Of a stretch of 35,770 nt of DNA, positions 16,956 through 24,881 are shown in pieces (position 1 is the stretch's first letter; each line of letters starts with the position of its first letter). A program made the position numbers and the translations under genes. The DNA is from Rickettsiales bacterium (lineage in GTDB: Bacteria > Pseudomonadota > Alphaproteobacteria > Rickettsiales > UBA1997). The notes beneath the pieces were generated by a model. The model searched no databases. It was not told where the DNA came from and worked only from the letters and a program-made list of their open reading frames with translations. The stretch is from the NCBI GenBank assembly GCA_947496905.1, contig CANMEW010000001.1, positions 1 through 35,770 on the forward strand, read 5' to 3'.

Positions 16956-17965
16956 CTAAATCCATCCGCTAGATATTCCTCCGCCGTAGATTGCACTCTT
17001 AGATTTTAATCTCTCATCTCTCATTTTGGAGAAGTCGTCCCCAGCATGGTAGGAAGAGCGAGTTAATGGACTTGAAGAAACCATTAGAAATCCTTTGCTG
17101 TAGGCCATTTTTTTGTAGAACTCGAATTCGTCTGGATGGACGTAGCGATCAACCGGAGCATGGCGCAATGTTGGGCGCAGATATTGTCCAATGGTCAGAA
17201 AGTCGATGTCAGCGCAGCGCATGTCATCCATCACCTGCAGAACTTGTTCCTTGGTTTCTCCAAGACCAACCATCAATCCAGATTTTGTAAACATCGTAGG
17301 GTCGATTTCTTTGACGCGCTTCAAAAGCCAGAGAGAATGAAAGTAACGAGCACCGGGACGAATTGTGGCGTAAAGCCCAGGTACGGCTCGATATTGTGAT
17401 TAAATACGTCTGGCTTCGCGGCAACGACTTTTTCTAACGCACCATTTTTACGCAGAAAATCTGGCGTTAAAATTTCGATTGTAGTTTGCGAAGACTTTCT
17501 ACGCACATTCTCGATGCATTTCACAAACTGATCTGCGCCACCATCAGCTAAGTCATCGCGATCAACAGAAGTAATTACGATGTGTTTCAGGCCAGAAACC
17601 TTTGCGACATCACCAACATTTTCTGGCTCGTGAGGATTTACCACATCTGGCTTGCCAGTCTCAATGTTGCAAAAAGAGCAGGCTCTTGTGCAGACGGAGC
17701 CTAGGATCATCACCGTTGCATGCTTTTGTGCCCAGCATTCGCCGATGTTTGGACATGCTGCTTCTTCGCAAACAGTGTGTAATTTTTTTGAGTTGAGAAG
17801 CTCTTTGGTTTCGTAATAGCCCTTGGAAACAGGCGCTTTAACACGGATCCAATCCGGTTTGCGCTCCATTTTTTCTTTAGGAAAATTTTCGGCAAAGCCC
17901 ATCGCGTCCTTGTTGTCGCGCTTAGCTATTTGCCCTGACTCTCTTTTTTCTTCGCGGGTTTGCAT
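16956..17965 (-). pseudogene. lipA: Lipoyl synthase, frameshifted
   Basis: LipA is a radical-SAM enzyme that inserts two sulfurs into octanoyl groups on lipoyl domains. Both iron-sulfur sites are present: the auxiliary cluster cysteines in VCEEAACPNIGECW (66, 71, 77) and the radical-SAM CTRACSFC (92, 96, 99). After FNHNIE (residue 193) the frame breaks, ending at a TGA near 17321. The proper continuation VPGLYATIRPGARYFHSLWL is intact in the next frame and runs on through KSGLMVGLGE, IGQYLRPT and SSPLTRSSYHA to the stop at 16956. The break lies at about 17385-17387, where GAG-ACC-GTA appears to have lost one base. All other parts look functional, so it is a very recent mutation or a sequencing error. 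Confidence 0.88.
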
Positions 17966-17968
17966 TAA

Positions 17969-18056
17969 TACCGAATCTGATTGAAGACACCGAACTAATC
18001 TTTGTCAGATTCGGCATGGGGTTCCCCACAACGTGGGGCGCGACTCATGTCGCGTA
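17969..18056 (-). repeat. R3 palindromic element, copy between phoU and lipA (R3a)
   Basis: Read on the minus strand it starts TACGCGACATGAGTCGCG, then CCCCACGTTGTGGGG, then CCGAATCTGA ... TCAGATTCGG, i.e. three hairpins in a row. It is clearly related to 32667-32763. It ends three bases before the lipA ATG and starts eight bases after the phoU stop, so it fills the spacer between the two genes. Confidence 0.85.
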
Positions 18057-18064
18057 GAAATAAT

Positions 18065-18724
18065 TTATTTCGTCTCTCCAGTGATCACATATTTTGTGAT
18101 TTCAGCGATGTTAGTTGAGTGGTCGGCGAGGCGCTCAAAACTTTTGGCGATGAATAAAATGTTAATAATTTTTTCTGTCTGCTCTTTGCTAAAACTTTCC
18201 CCTTCTAAGATACTGAAAAGCCCACTGTAGATTGAGTCTATTTGGTCATCGCGCTCTAACACTTCCTCCGCCATTACTGCATTTTGATCGTTAAAAGCGA
18301 CGACGGAATCGTGAACCATAACCTTCGACAATTGCACCATTTCTAGCAGAGATTTCTTTACGCTGTCATCGAAGGCTTTGTGTCCAATGCGGTTAACTTT
18401 TTTGATGATACTTTTCGCCTGATCTCCAACTCTTTCTAAATTTGAAGACACTTTCAACGCAGAAACAATGTAGCGCAGATCGACAGCCATCGGCTGACGC
18501 ATCGCAAGCATGGCGGTCACTTTGCGCTCAATCAAAAAATCTAATGAATTGATTTTGTAGTCGTGGCTCGTGATTTTTTCCAAATAATCATCGTGATGAT
18601 GGCGGATCATTTCAGCAACCATGTCGATTGAAACCGAGACCAAATCTCTCATTGTGTCGAGTGTTTCAGCAATTGATTGCAGATCTTTGTCGTAGGATTT
18701 TACGGTATGTTCTTTGAGGCTCAT
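18065..18724 (-). CDS. phoU: PhoU phosphate-signalling protein
   Basis: A cytoplasmic regulator that couples the Pst phosphate transporter to the PhoR/PhoB two-component system. The 219 residues hold the two three-helix PhoU repeats with the metal-binding acidic motifs: LERVGDQAKSI in the first half and SFERLADHSTNIAEI in the second (E/D-xxR-xxD pattern). The N-terminus HTVKSYDKDLQSI is typical. No pst or pho genes adjoin it. It is followed by repeat R3a and lipA, and divergent from purD across the enlarged R1 copy. Confidence 0.95.
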   Translation of the reverse strand: MSLKEHTVKSYDKDLQSIAETLDTMRDLVSVSIDMVAEMIRHHHDDYLEKITSHDYKINSLDFLIERKVTAMLAMRQPMAVDLRYIVSALKVSSNLERVGDQAKSIIKKVNRIGHKAFDDSVKKSLLEMVQLSKVMVHDSVVAFNDQNAVMAEEVLERDDQIDSIYSGLFSILEGESFSKEQTEKIINILFIAKSFERLADHSTNIAEITKYVITGETK

Positions 18725-18773
18725 TTTGAAGAAAATTTTGGTGAAAGAAGCGCGCTAAAATCAAGCAACTAAA

Positions 18774-19129
18774 GAGAGCCTCTAAAAATTAGAATTTTTC
18801 GAGGAGTTTGCAGTGACGGCGGAGCCGGAAAAATGCATCGCATTTTTAACTGACAAATGACGCAAGGCCGTAAGGCCTGAGTAATTTGCGACTTGTCGAT
18901 AAAAAATAAAATTTTCAAGTAAAACGGGAATGAGCGAAGCGAATCCTTAGGCATCCGAATTTTTGAGCAGGAAAGCGTACTACTTGTACGATTCGAGCAC
19001 AGGGATCGAGCTTAAGCTCGATGCCCGTTCTTACTAAAAATAGCTTCGCATTTTTTTAACGCTCGAACCTCGCGAGCAAATTTGTCTGACGACAAAATTA
19101 CCGGAAAAAGCAATTTTTAGAGGCACTCC
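18774..19129. repeat. R1 palindromic element enlarged by nested insertions (R1c)
   Basis: The two ends and the core of R1 are all here (left arm from 18777 GCCTCTAAAAATT; GGCATCCGAATTTTTGAGC at about 18951; right arm ending in AATTTTTAGAGGC near 19123). The copy is about 355 bp because of two insertions, near 18806-18944 and 18991-19069. Both inserts hold palindromes, such as AAAAATGCATCGCATTTTT, AAGGCCGTAAGGCCT and ATCGAGCTTAAGCTCGAT. The second insert is bounded by TTCGAGC and GCTCGAA. It separates the divergent genes phoU and purD. Confidence 0.85.
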
Positions 19130-19144
19130 AAACAATTAATCAAC

Positions 19145-20416
19145 ATGAAAAGAATTTTAGTAATTGGCTCTGGAGGCAGGGAGCATGCGGTCTGCGAACA
19201 ATTTAAAAAATCTTCGCAAGATGTAAAAATTTTTGCTATTCCGGGAAATGCCGGCATTGCTGAGCTCGCAGAAATTGTTGATTCAATCAAGCAAGATGAT
19301 CATCAAAAAATTATTGATTTCTGCAAGAGCGAGAAAATTGATTTTGTTTTTATTGGCCCTGAGCAGCCTTTAGTCGAAGGGCTTGTTGATGATTTAGAAA
19401 AAAATAAAATTCGAGCTTTTGGACCGTCGAAAAAAGCAGCGCAGCTTGAAGGTTCAAAAATTTTCATGAAAAAAATCGCCATCGAAAATTCAGTTCCAAC
19501 CGCAATTTACGAAAGTTTTTCTGACGAAAAAAGAGCGGCAGAATTTGCCAAAAAACTCGGGTTTCCTTGCGTCGTCAAAGCTGACGGATTGGCTGCAGGT
19601 AAGGGTGTGATCATCGCGCAAAATTTTGACGAGGCCACAAGCGCAATCAAAGAAATCTTGTCAGGCAAATTTGGTGAGGCCGGAAAAGAAATCATTGTCG
19701 AAGAATTTTTGGATGGTTTTGAAGCCAGCTATTTTGTTATTTGCGACGGTAAAAATTTTATCCCACTTGGCTTCGCTCATGATCACAAAAAAGTTGGCGA
19801 GAATGATGTTGGGCTCAATACTGGCGGCATGGGAACTTACGCACCTTCACCTTTTATTTCAGCTGCAGAGGAAGAAAAAATCATCGAAAAAATAATCAAG
19901 CCAACCTTGTGCGGCCTTGAGAAAGAGGGTGCGCCATTTCGCGGAATTTTATTTGCTGGACTGATGATTGGAAAAAATGGAGCGAAGCTTTTGGAGTTCA
20001 ACGCGCGCTTTGGTGACCCAGAAACGCAAGTAATTTTGCCAAGAATTAAATCCGACTTCGTTGCTTTAATCGAAGCTGCAATTGATGGAAATCTTAGCAA
20101 ATTCCAAATCGAGTTTGATGAAAAAAAGAAGTTAGTTTGTGTGGTGATCTGCGCTAATGGTTACCCAGAGAATTATCAGAAAGGCAGTGAAATCAAAGGC
20201 TTGGATGTGGCAGCAAAAATTTCTGACGTAAAAATTCTTCACGCCGGAACGGTAAAAAGCGGGGGAAGAATTTTAGTAAATGGTGGGCGCGTTTTGAATA
20301 TTGTCGCTTCCGCAGATTCTTTTAAATCTGCCCGCAGCAAGGCTTACCAAGCCGTTGATTTGATCGATTGGAAAGATGGATTTGCACGCAGAGACATCGC
20401 AAAAAAAGCAGAGTAG
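19145..20416 (+). CDS. purD: Phosphoribosylamine-glycine ligase (GAR synthetase)
   Basis: An ATP-grasp enzyme for the second step of purine synthesis. The 423-residue protein starts MKRILVIGSGGREHAV, followed by IGPEQPLVEGLVDDL, the ATP-binding PCVVKADGLAAGKGVI, NTGGMGTYAPSP and the catalytic LLEFNARFGDPETQVILPRI. The length is normal. It stands alone on the plus strand, with R1c upstream and a two-way terminator downstream. Confidence 0.97.
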   Translation: MKRILVIGSGGREHAVCEQFKKSSQDVKIFAIPGNAGIAELAEIVDSIKQDDHQKIIDFCKSEKIDFVFIGPEQPLVEGLVDDLEKNKIRAFGPSKKAAQLEGSKIFMKKIAIENSVPTAIYESFSDEKRAAEFAKKLGFPCVVKADGLAAGKGVIIAQNFDEATSAIKEILSGKFGEAGKEIIVEEFLDGFEASYFVICDGKNFIPLGFAHDHKKVGENDVGLNTGGMGTYAPSPFISAAEEEKIIEKIIKPTLCGLEKEGAPFRGILFAGLMIGKNGAKLLEFNARFGDPETQVILPRIKSDFVALIEAAIDGNLSKFQIEFDEKKKLVCVVICANGYPENYQKGSEIKGLDVAAKISDVKILHAGTVKSGGRILVNGGRVLNIVASADSFKSARSKAYQAVDLIDWKDGFARRDIAKKAE

Positions 20417-20424
20417 GTCACACA

Positions 20425-20476
20425 AAAAAACCTCGGTCTCGAAATTCAAAATTTGAATTCTTCGACCGAGGTTTTG
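20425..20476. terminator. Bidirectional terminator between purD and the prepilin-like pseudogene
   Basis: A long inverted repeat: AAAACCTCGGTC on the left pairs with GACCGAGGTTTT on the right, and the inner CGAAATTCAAA / TTTGAATTCTTCG extends the stem. Runs of A on one side and T on the other allow termination in both directions, fitting the convergent genes. Confidence 0.88.
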
Positions 20477-20505
20477 TTTTTAAGTGAGTGAGAAAAGCTG
20501 CAGGC

Positions 20506-21478
20506 TTACTTTACTACCAGACCATATTTTTTACCAAGATAACTCATGACAGAGATTCGATCCGAGCTTTTAAGAACTACGTCAAACATGATTACTTCGG
20601 AGATATGCCCTCTGAATGATGAAAGTACACCAGCATTGGTGGCACCTCTACTAATCCAGAATTCTGTTGGTGAGAGCGCGTCAACCGTAAGAGAAGACGT
20701 AAGAGAAGCTCCAGCTTTGCCGTTAACATATTGAGTAATGGTGCTAAGAGTTGAAAAGCCGGAAGTTGTGACGCAGATAATTTGTGGTATTTTATTGGTG
20801 GTAGGGGAGTCGAAGATGAAAGTCGTCTCGTTCAAAACTTTAACTCCTGTTGCGGAGTAATATTTGAAAATACCAAACCCATCCGTCGCAGTAGTAGTAT
20901 CTCCGCCTCCGTTATTTATAATTCCTTCATTACCAATCGAAAAGTCATTGAACACCACAAAAATTGTTGAGGCATTATTCGTTACTGCCGGCACCGCGGC
21001 TATGACGTTTGTGTGTACAGTGGCGGTTGGAGCGGTGGTAGAGTAAAGTGAGGAAAGAATAAGTCTTCTAAAGGCCGTGCTATCAAAAAAACTTAATGTT
21101 GGTAACCCATTGATGCCATTATTTTTGTAGGTTATTCCAGCAGTTGTGTTATTTGCTGTTAGGGTTGCTGCCGTTGCAGTTTGTGCGATTGCAAAAAGTG
21201 GTGTGGTTGTTTGCGGGTTAATGTCGTTCCACACCGTGATTGGAAAATTATCTTCGGTTTCTGCGGATAAAAAACTCTCTTCCAACGATGTCTCTAGCCA
21301 AAGTGAAAGACCTTTAATGCTGTTAACCGGAGAAGATTTAGTCAGAGACCTTGGAAGCTAGCTTCATTTGACCAACCAACCTTCTACCTTGCGTTACGCC
21401 GGCAACTAAAATTCCGATGATTAAAATTACGATTGAGAGCTCGATTAGGGAGAAGGCTTTGTTTGTTTTAGTTTTCAT
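20506..21478 (-). pseudogene. Prepilin-like protein with LamG-like C-terminal domain, frameshifted
   Basis: The gene starts at ATG 21478 with a type IV prepilin signal: charged MKTKTNK, then AFSLIELSIVILIIGILVAG with the conserved Glu five residues after the presumed cleavage site. After KLAS (about residue 42) the frame is broken and stops at KVSD. In the neighbouring frame RSLTKSSPVNSIKGLSLWLE continues uninterrupted to 20506. The intact paralogue at 26063-26965 shows the expected join (KLSSGRSLTK), so about two bases are missing near 21350. The long second part has a jelly-roll-like ending with HISEVIMFDVVLKSSD and YLGKKYGL, as in LamG/concanavalin-like domains. Function is unknown; surface adhesion or a pseudopilus is possible. 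Confidence 0.8.
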
Positions 21479-21515
21479 GTGGGGGAATTTTTTTATTACG
21501 CGGTTTACTGTTATT

Positions 21516-21547
21516 CCTCTTGCTCAACCAGATGCGGGAGCAAGAGG
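21516..21547 (-). terminator. Hairpin between the Met-rich protein gene and the prepilin-like pseudogene
   Basis: A 10-bp perfect stem CCTCTTGCTC / GAGCAAGAGG with a 12-base loop, just after the stop of the gene at 21560. There is no strong T run on the minus strand, so termination is likely but not certain. Confidence 0.55.
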
Positions 21548-21559
21548 AAAATTTATTTA

Positions 21560-22144
21560 CTACTGCCGCACAGAGTTTGTCATGCCTTGATTACCAGCTG
21601 AAGGCTGATTCATTTTTTCACCGCGATTATCTTGCATCATTGACAGGTCAAATCCGGTGATCTTCTTCATCTCAGCGCGATGTCTTTCGATTTCTTTTTT
21701 AGCCAATTCTTTTTGCTGAGGTGACAGCTTCTCCATCATCTCATGATGTCTCTCCATCCTAGCCCTCTCTTCTGGCGAAGCATTTTTCATCTTCTCCATT
21801 CTCTGCTCTTTGCGCTCCTCTTTTTGCCCATTTTTTTCCTGCTTCATTTTCATCATTTTCTCGCGCTCTTCCGGACTCATATTCATCATTTTTTCGTGAT
21901 GCTCCATCATTTTTTTCTTCTCTTCCGGAGATGCATTTTGGTATTTCTCTTTGCGTTCCATCATTTTTTGTTTTTCTTCGGGAGAAGCATTTTTGAACTT
22001 CTCATTCCTCATTTCTTTTTTCTGATTTTTTGCATCAGTAGAAACTGAAGAGGTCGCTCCGGATGCTGGAGTTGTAGTATCTTGGGCATTAGCTGAAAGC
22101 GAACAAATTGTCGCAACGGCAAAGAGAGTTAGAAATTTTTTCAT
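21560..22144 (-). CDS. Exported Met/Glu/Lys-rich repeat protein, unknown function
   Basis: A 194-residue protein with a Sec signal peptide (MKKFLTLFAVATICSLSANA, cleavage near NAQ). The mature part is almost wholly helical in character and built of imperfect repeats beginning [NM]-[AM]-SPEE, for example NASPEEKQKMMERKEKYQ, NASPEEKKKMMEHHEKMM and NMSPEEREKMMKMKQEKN. There are five such units by eye, a sixth variant LSPQQKELAKKEIERH, then a Gln/Asn-rich tail. I choose the ATG at 22144 because it starts the signal peptide; the frame is open further upstream. Met pairs and His suggest possible metal binding, and the high charge suggests a coiled coil, but neither is proven. It follows tgt on the same strand. 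Confidence 0.75.
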   Translation of the reverse strand: MKKFLTLFAVATICSLSANAQDTTTPASGATSSVSTDAKNQKKEMRNEKFKNASPEEKQKMMERKEKYQNASPEEKKKMMEHHEKMMNMSPEEREKMMKMKQEKNGQKEERKEQRMEKMKNASPEERARMERHHEMMEKLSPQQKELAKKEIERHRAEMKKITGFDLSMMQDNRGEKMNQPSAGNQGMTNSVRQ

Positions 22145-22216
22145 GATTTTTATTTTTGTTTGAGGTTGTGGAGGAGGAAAGGTGGTGCAACGAAGATAAG
22201 AATAACTGAGCAAAAC

Positions 22217-23350
22217 TTATTCAATTAAAACTTCTTCAGCATCTTCTTTTGAGAAAAATTTTTGTGCGAATTCGTCAAATTTTTTTTCTTCAATTGCCGC
22301 TCGGATGTCTTTCATCAAGTCTTGGTAATGAAAAATATTATGCTCAGAAAGTAGCATTGAGCCCAGTATTTCATTGGACTTGACCAGATGATTTAAGTAA
22401 GCGCGGGAATGATTTTGACAGGCGTAACATCCGCATTTTTCATCCAAAGGCGCGTTGTCGGTCGCATGTTTTGCATTGCGAATATTAACGACTCCTGATC
22501 TCACGAAAGCTTGCCCAGTGCGACCAGAGCGCGTTGGAATCACGCAGTCAAACATGTCAATTCCGCGCGCAACAGCCGCCACAATGTCTGACGGTTTGCC
22601 GACACCCATCAAATAGCGTGGCTTATTTTCTGGCAAAAAATCTACTGCGTAATTTAGTACGCTCAGCATCGCCTCTTGCCCCTCGCCTACAGCCAAGCCT
22701 CCAATCGCGTAACCATCAAATCCGATTTCAATTAATTTTTGCGCAGAAATTTGGCGAAGATCTGCAAAAACCGAGCCCTGCACGATGCCAAAAATTCCGT
22801 AACCATCTCTTTTTTGAAAAGCATCTTTTGATCTTTGCGCCCAATCAATTGAACGCTCCATTGCCTTTTTTGCTTCATCGTAAGTTGCTGGGAAGTGAAC
22901 GCATTCATCAAAAATCATCGTGATGTCGCTGCCTAATTGACGCTGAATCTCAATTGATTTTTCAGGAGTTAAAAAATGTTTTGCTCCATCGAGATGCGAG
23001 GAAAATTCCACACCTTCATCAGAAGTTTTTCTAATATTTGAAAGTGACATCACTTGGAATCCGCCAGAGTCTGTAAGGATCGGGCCATTCCAACCTGCAA
23101 ATTTATGCAACCCGCCAAGCCTCTCAATTAACTCTGACGTAGGTCGCAACATTAAGTGGTAGGTGTTGCCCAAAATAATTTCTGCGCCCGATTTTTTTAC
23201 ATCTGAAAGCTTCATTGCTTTTACCGTTGCCGCGGTTCCAACTGGCATGAAAGCAGGAGTCTGAATTGCGCCATGCGCAGTGGAAATTTCTCCTCTTCTC
23301 GCCTTGCCATCACTAGTCTTTGCTTCGAAAGAAAATTTTTTGTTCATCAT
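22217..23350 (-). CDS. tgt: tRNA-guanine transglycosylase (queuine/preQ1)
   Basis: This enzyme exchanges G34 of certain tRNAs for preQ1 in queuosine synthesis. The 377-residue TIM barrel has LGNTYHLMLRPTSELI, ILTDSGGFQVMSL with the catalytic Asp, GIVQGSVFADLR, GGLAVGEGQ, and MFDCVIPTRSGRTGQAF with the nucleophile Asp. The zinc site is CGCYACQNHSRAYLNHL. The start could be either of two adjacent ATG codons (23350 or 23347). QueH, which performs the last step of the same pathway, is encoded near 31.2 kb. It is divergent from the CcmG-like gene, with only 15 bp between the starts. Confidence 0.97.
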   Translation of the reverse strand: MMNKKFSFEAKTSDGKARRGEISTAHGAIQTPAFMPVGTAATVKAMKLSDVKKSGAEIILGNTYHLMLRPTSELIERLGGLHKFAGWNGPILTDSGGFQVMSLSNIRKTSDEGVEFSSHLDGAKHFLTPEKSIEIQRQLGSDITMIFDECVHFPATYDEAKKAMERSIDWAQRSKDAFQKRDGYGIFGIVQGSVFADLRQISAQKLIEIGFDGYAIGGLAVGEGQEAMLSVLNYAVDFLPENKPRYLMGVGKPSDIVAAVARGIDMFDCVIPTRSGRTGQAFVRSGVVNIRNAKHATDNAPLDEKCGCYACQNHSRAYLNHLVKSNEILGSMLLSEHNIFHYQDLMKDIRAAIEEKKFDEFAQKFFSKEDAEEVLIE

Positions 23351-23365
23351 TCAATTTTGTTTTTT

Positions 23366-23938
23366 ATGAAAAAATTTTTACCGTACTTCCCGCTGCTTTT
23401 TTTGGTAGGGTTGATTGGAATTTCGACTTACAATTTAAACAAAAAACAAAGCGCCGAACAGGAATTGCGGAACTCCGTTGATGATGATAAAAAAAACCTT
23501 CACTTCACTTCAGTAAAAATCGTCTTACCGGAATTTTCTTTACCCGATCTTCACAATGACAAACTAGATCTTTCTAGAAATGACTTTTTGGGGAAATATT
23601 CGATCATAAATTTTTTTGCTTCTTGGTGCACAACTTGCCGTGAAGAGCATGAAATTTTGATGCGCTTAAAAAGGGAGGGAATTGCTGATATGTACGGTGT
23701 AGCTTGGCATGACATCGATGATAACACCATGTCTTACCTTAAGAAAAATGGTGATCCTTTCATAAAAGTTGCAGCAGATAATCGTGGACTCTTTACCAAA
23801 ATAACCGGCATTGAAGCGGTTCCAGAAACTGTAATTGTTGATCCAGAAGGAGTCGTTGTAATGCGCTACCGCGGCAATTTGCAGGAATTCTCAATTGATG
23901 AAATTGCGCAATTCATCAAGAAGCATAAACATCGCTGA
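23366..23938 (+). CDS. ccmG: CcmG/DsbE-like membrane-anchored thioredoxin
   Basis: A 190-residue thioredoxin-fold protein with an N-terminal membrane anchor (about residues 4-22) that places the domain in the periplasm. The active site is FFASWCTTCREEH (Cys88, Cys91), with PEFSLPDL before it and the cis-Pro region AVPETVIVDPEGVVVMRYRG after it, the pattern of CcmG/DsbE, which reduces apocytochrome c for haem attachment. TlpA-like function is the alternative. I choose ATG 23366 because it starts the anchor; the frame is open upstream inside tgt. Its last 23 bases overlap the 3' end of pyrF on the opposite strand. Confidence 0.85.
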   Translation: MKKFLPYFPLLFLVGLIGISTYNLNKKQSAEQELRNSVDDDKKNLHFTSVKIVLPEFSLPDLHNDKLDLSRNDFLGKYSIINFFASWCTTCREEHEILMRLKREGIADMYGVAWHDIDDNTMSYLKKNGDPFIKVAADNRGLFTKITGIEAVPETVIVDPEGVVVMRYRGNLQEFSIDEIAQFIKKHKHR

Positions 23939-24728
23939 TTAGATTCACAAATTTTTGAGTAGCTTCTTTTGGATGAGTATCGCGGGTGATTGGTCTACCG
24001 ACCACGAGGTGAGAGGCACCATTGGCAAGTGCAGTTTTGACATCGGTAACACGTTTTTGATCTTCAATCAAATTTGAACTTCGTTCAAATTTGGAGCCAA
24101 TCGAATTGCTGCGCACGGAATCAATCCGCGCATCCGCAATAGATTTATTTTCCTTAAAAAGCTCGGTGTCTTTACTCAGCCTGATTCCAGGCGTTACGAT
24201 GAGAAAATCTTTTCCGCAATTTTCTCTAATCTTCTTTGCCTCAAGAGCCGAGGCAACAACTCCATCAAGTCCAAATTCAAGAGCTAGTTTGGCCCTGCCA
24301 AGCACTAAATTTTCGAGTGTATTTCCCGCCTTAAAACCAACAGCTTCCACCGTTCTGTTAAAAATTTCTTGGTCGTAAGTGGTGAGAACGGTTACACCAA
24401 CAACCTTCATTCTACCCTTTGCCTGCGCCGCTGCTTGAATGATGTCTTCACTGATGGCGTGGATCGTAACCATGTCAACTTGATGCTGCGCCAGATTTTT
24501 AATTGCGCGCGAAACTGTGGTGGGGATGTCGTGAAATTTTAGATCAGCGAAAACTTTTTTGCCTTCATCCTTCAAAAATTTGATGAGGTCGAAGTAACCG
24601 CCGCTCATCATCAGCTCTAGTCCAACTTTGTAAAAAACCGCCTCATCGCCAATTGCCCTAACAAGATTCTTTGCCTCCTCAATAGTTGGAACATCGAGGG
24701 CAATGATTAATTTTTCTTTCGCATTCAT
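23916..24728 (-). CDS. pyrF: Orotidine 5'-phosphate decarboxylase with in-frame R2 insertion
   Basis: Converts OMP to UMP, the last step of de novo pyrimidine synthesis. The catalytic set is present: Asp11 (IALDVP), Lys34, and FADLKFHDIP with Asp62, Lys64 and Asp67. The C-terminal phosphate-binding HLVVGRPITRD is intact. At 270 residues it is about 30 longer than usual. The excess lies after VTPGIR (residues about 186-221) and contains ARIDSVRSNSIGSKFERSSN, encoded by an 81-bp copy of repeat R2 (exactly 27 codons). The normal sequence resumes at DQKRVTDVKTAL. I choose ATG 24728 over a GTG at 24743 that lies in repeat R1d. The inserted loop is next to the active-site loop, so activity needs testing. 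Confidence 0.95.
   Translation of the reverse strand: MNAKEKLIIALDVPTIEEAKNLVRAIGDEAVFYKVGLELMMSGGYFDLIKFLKDEGKKVFADLKFHDIPTTVSRAIKNLAQHQVDMVTIHAISEDIIQAAAQAKGRMKVVGVTVLTTYDQEIFNRTVEAVGFKAGNTLENLVLGRAKLALEFGLDGVVASALEAKKIRENCGKDFLIVTPGIRLSKDTELFKENKSIADARIDSVRSNSIGSKFERSSNLIEDQKRVTDVKTALANGASHLVVGRPITRDTHPKEATQKFVNLISDVYAS
24062..24142 (-). repeat. R2 palindromic element inside pyrF (R2b)
   Basis: 81 bp inside the pyrF frame. On the coding strand it has CAAATTTGAACGAAGTTCAAATTTG (a near-perfect hairpin) preceded by an imperfect hairpin around GCGCGGATTGATTCCGTGCGC. It matches intergenic copy R2a at about 88% by hand. The element has no stop in the frame used and a length divisible by three. 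Confidence 0.9.
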
Positions 24729-24736
24729 GGCAATTA

Positions 24737-24881
24737 AGGGCACCTCTAAAAATTAGATTTTTTCGAGGAATTTTTAGGAAGAAAATTTGCGAGCAGGAAA
24801 GCGTACTCTGATGTACGTGCTCGCGAGCAAATTTATCTGACGATAAAATTACCGGAAAAAGCAATTTTTAGAGGCACCCTT
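24737..24881. repeat. R1 palindromic element, full copy (R1d)
   Basis: A complete copy of about 145 bp between the start of pyrF and the end of plsY. Ends: AGGGCACCTCTAAAAATT and AATTTTTAGAGGCACCCT. The centre reads GAGCAGGAAAGCGTAC, then GTACGTGCTCGCGAGC. Its right end overlaps the plsY stop codon. Confidence 0.9.

Noticed and set aside
16631..16996. Minus-strand frame of 121 codons between lipA and the DUF3833 gene
   Set aside because: It runs into the clear DUF3833 lipoprotein in the wrong frame and has low-complexity content; at most decayed sequence.
21743..22048. Phe/His/Leu-rich plus-strand frame of 101 codons
   Set aside because: It is the antisense shadow of the Met/Glu/Lys-rich repeat protein gene.
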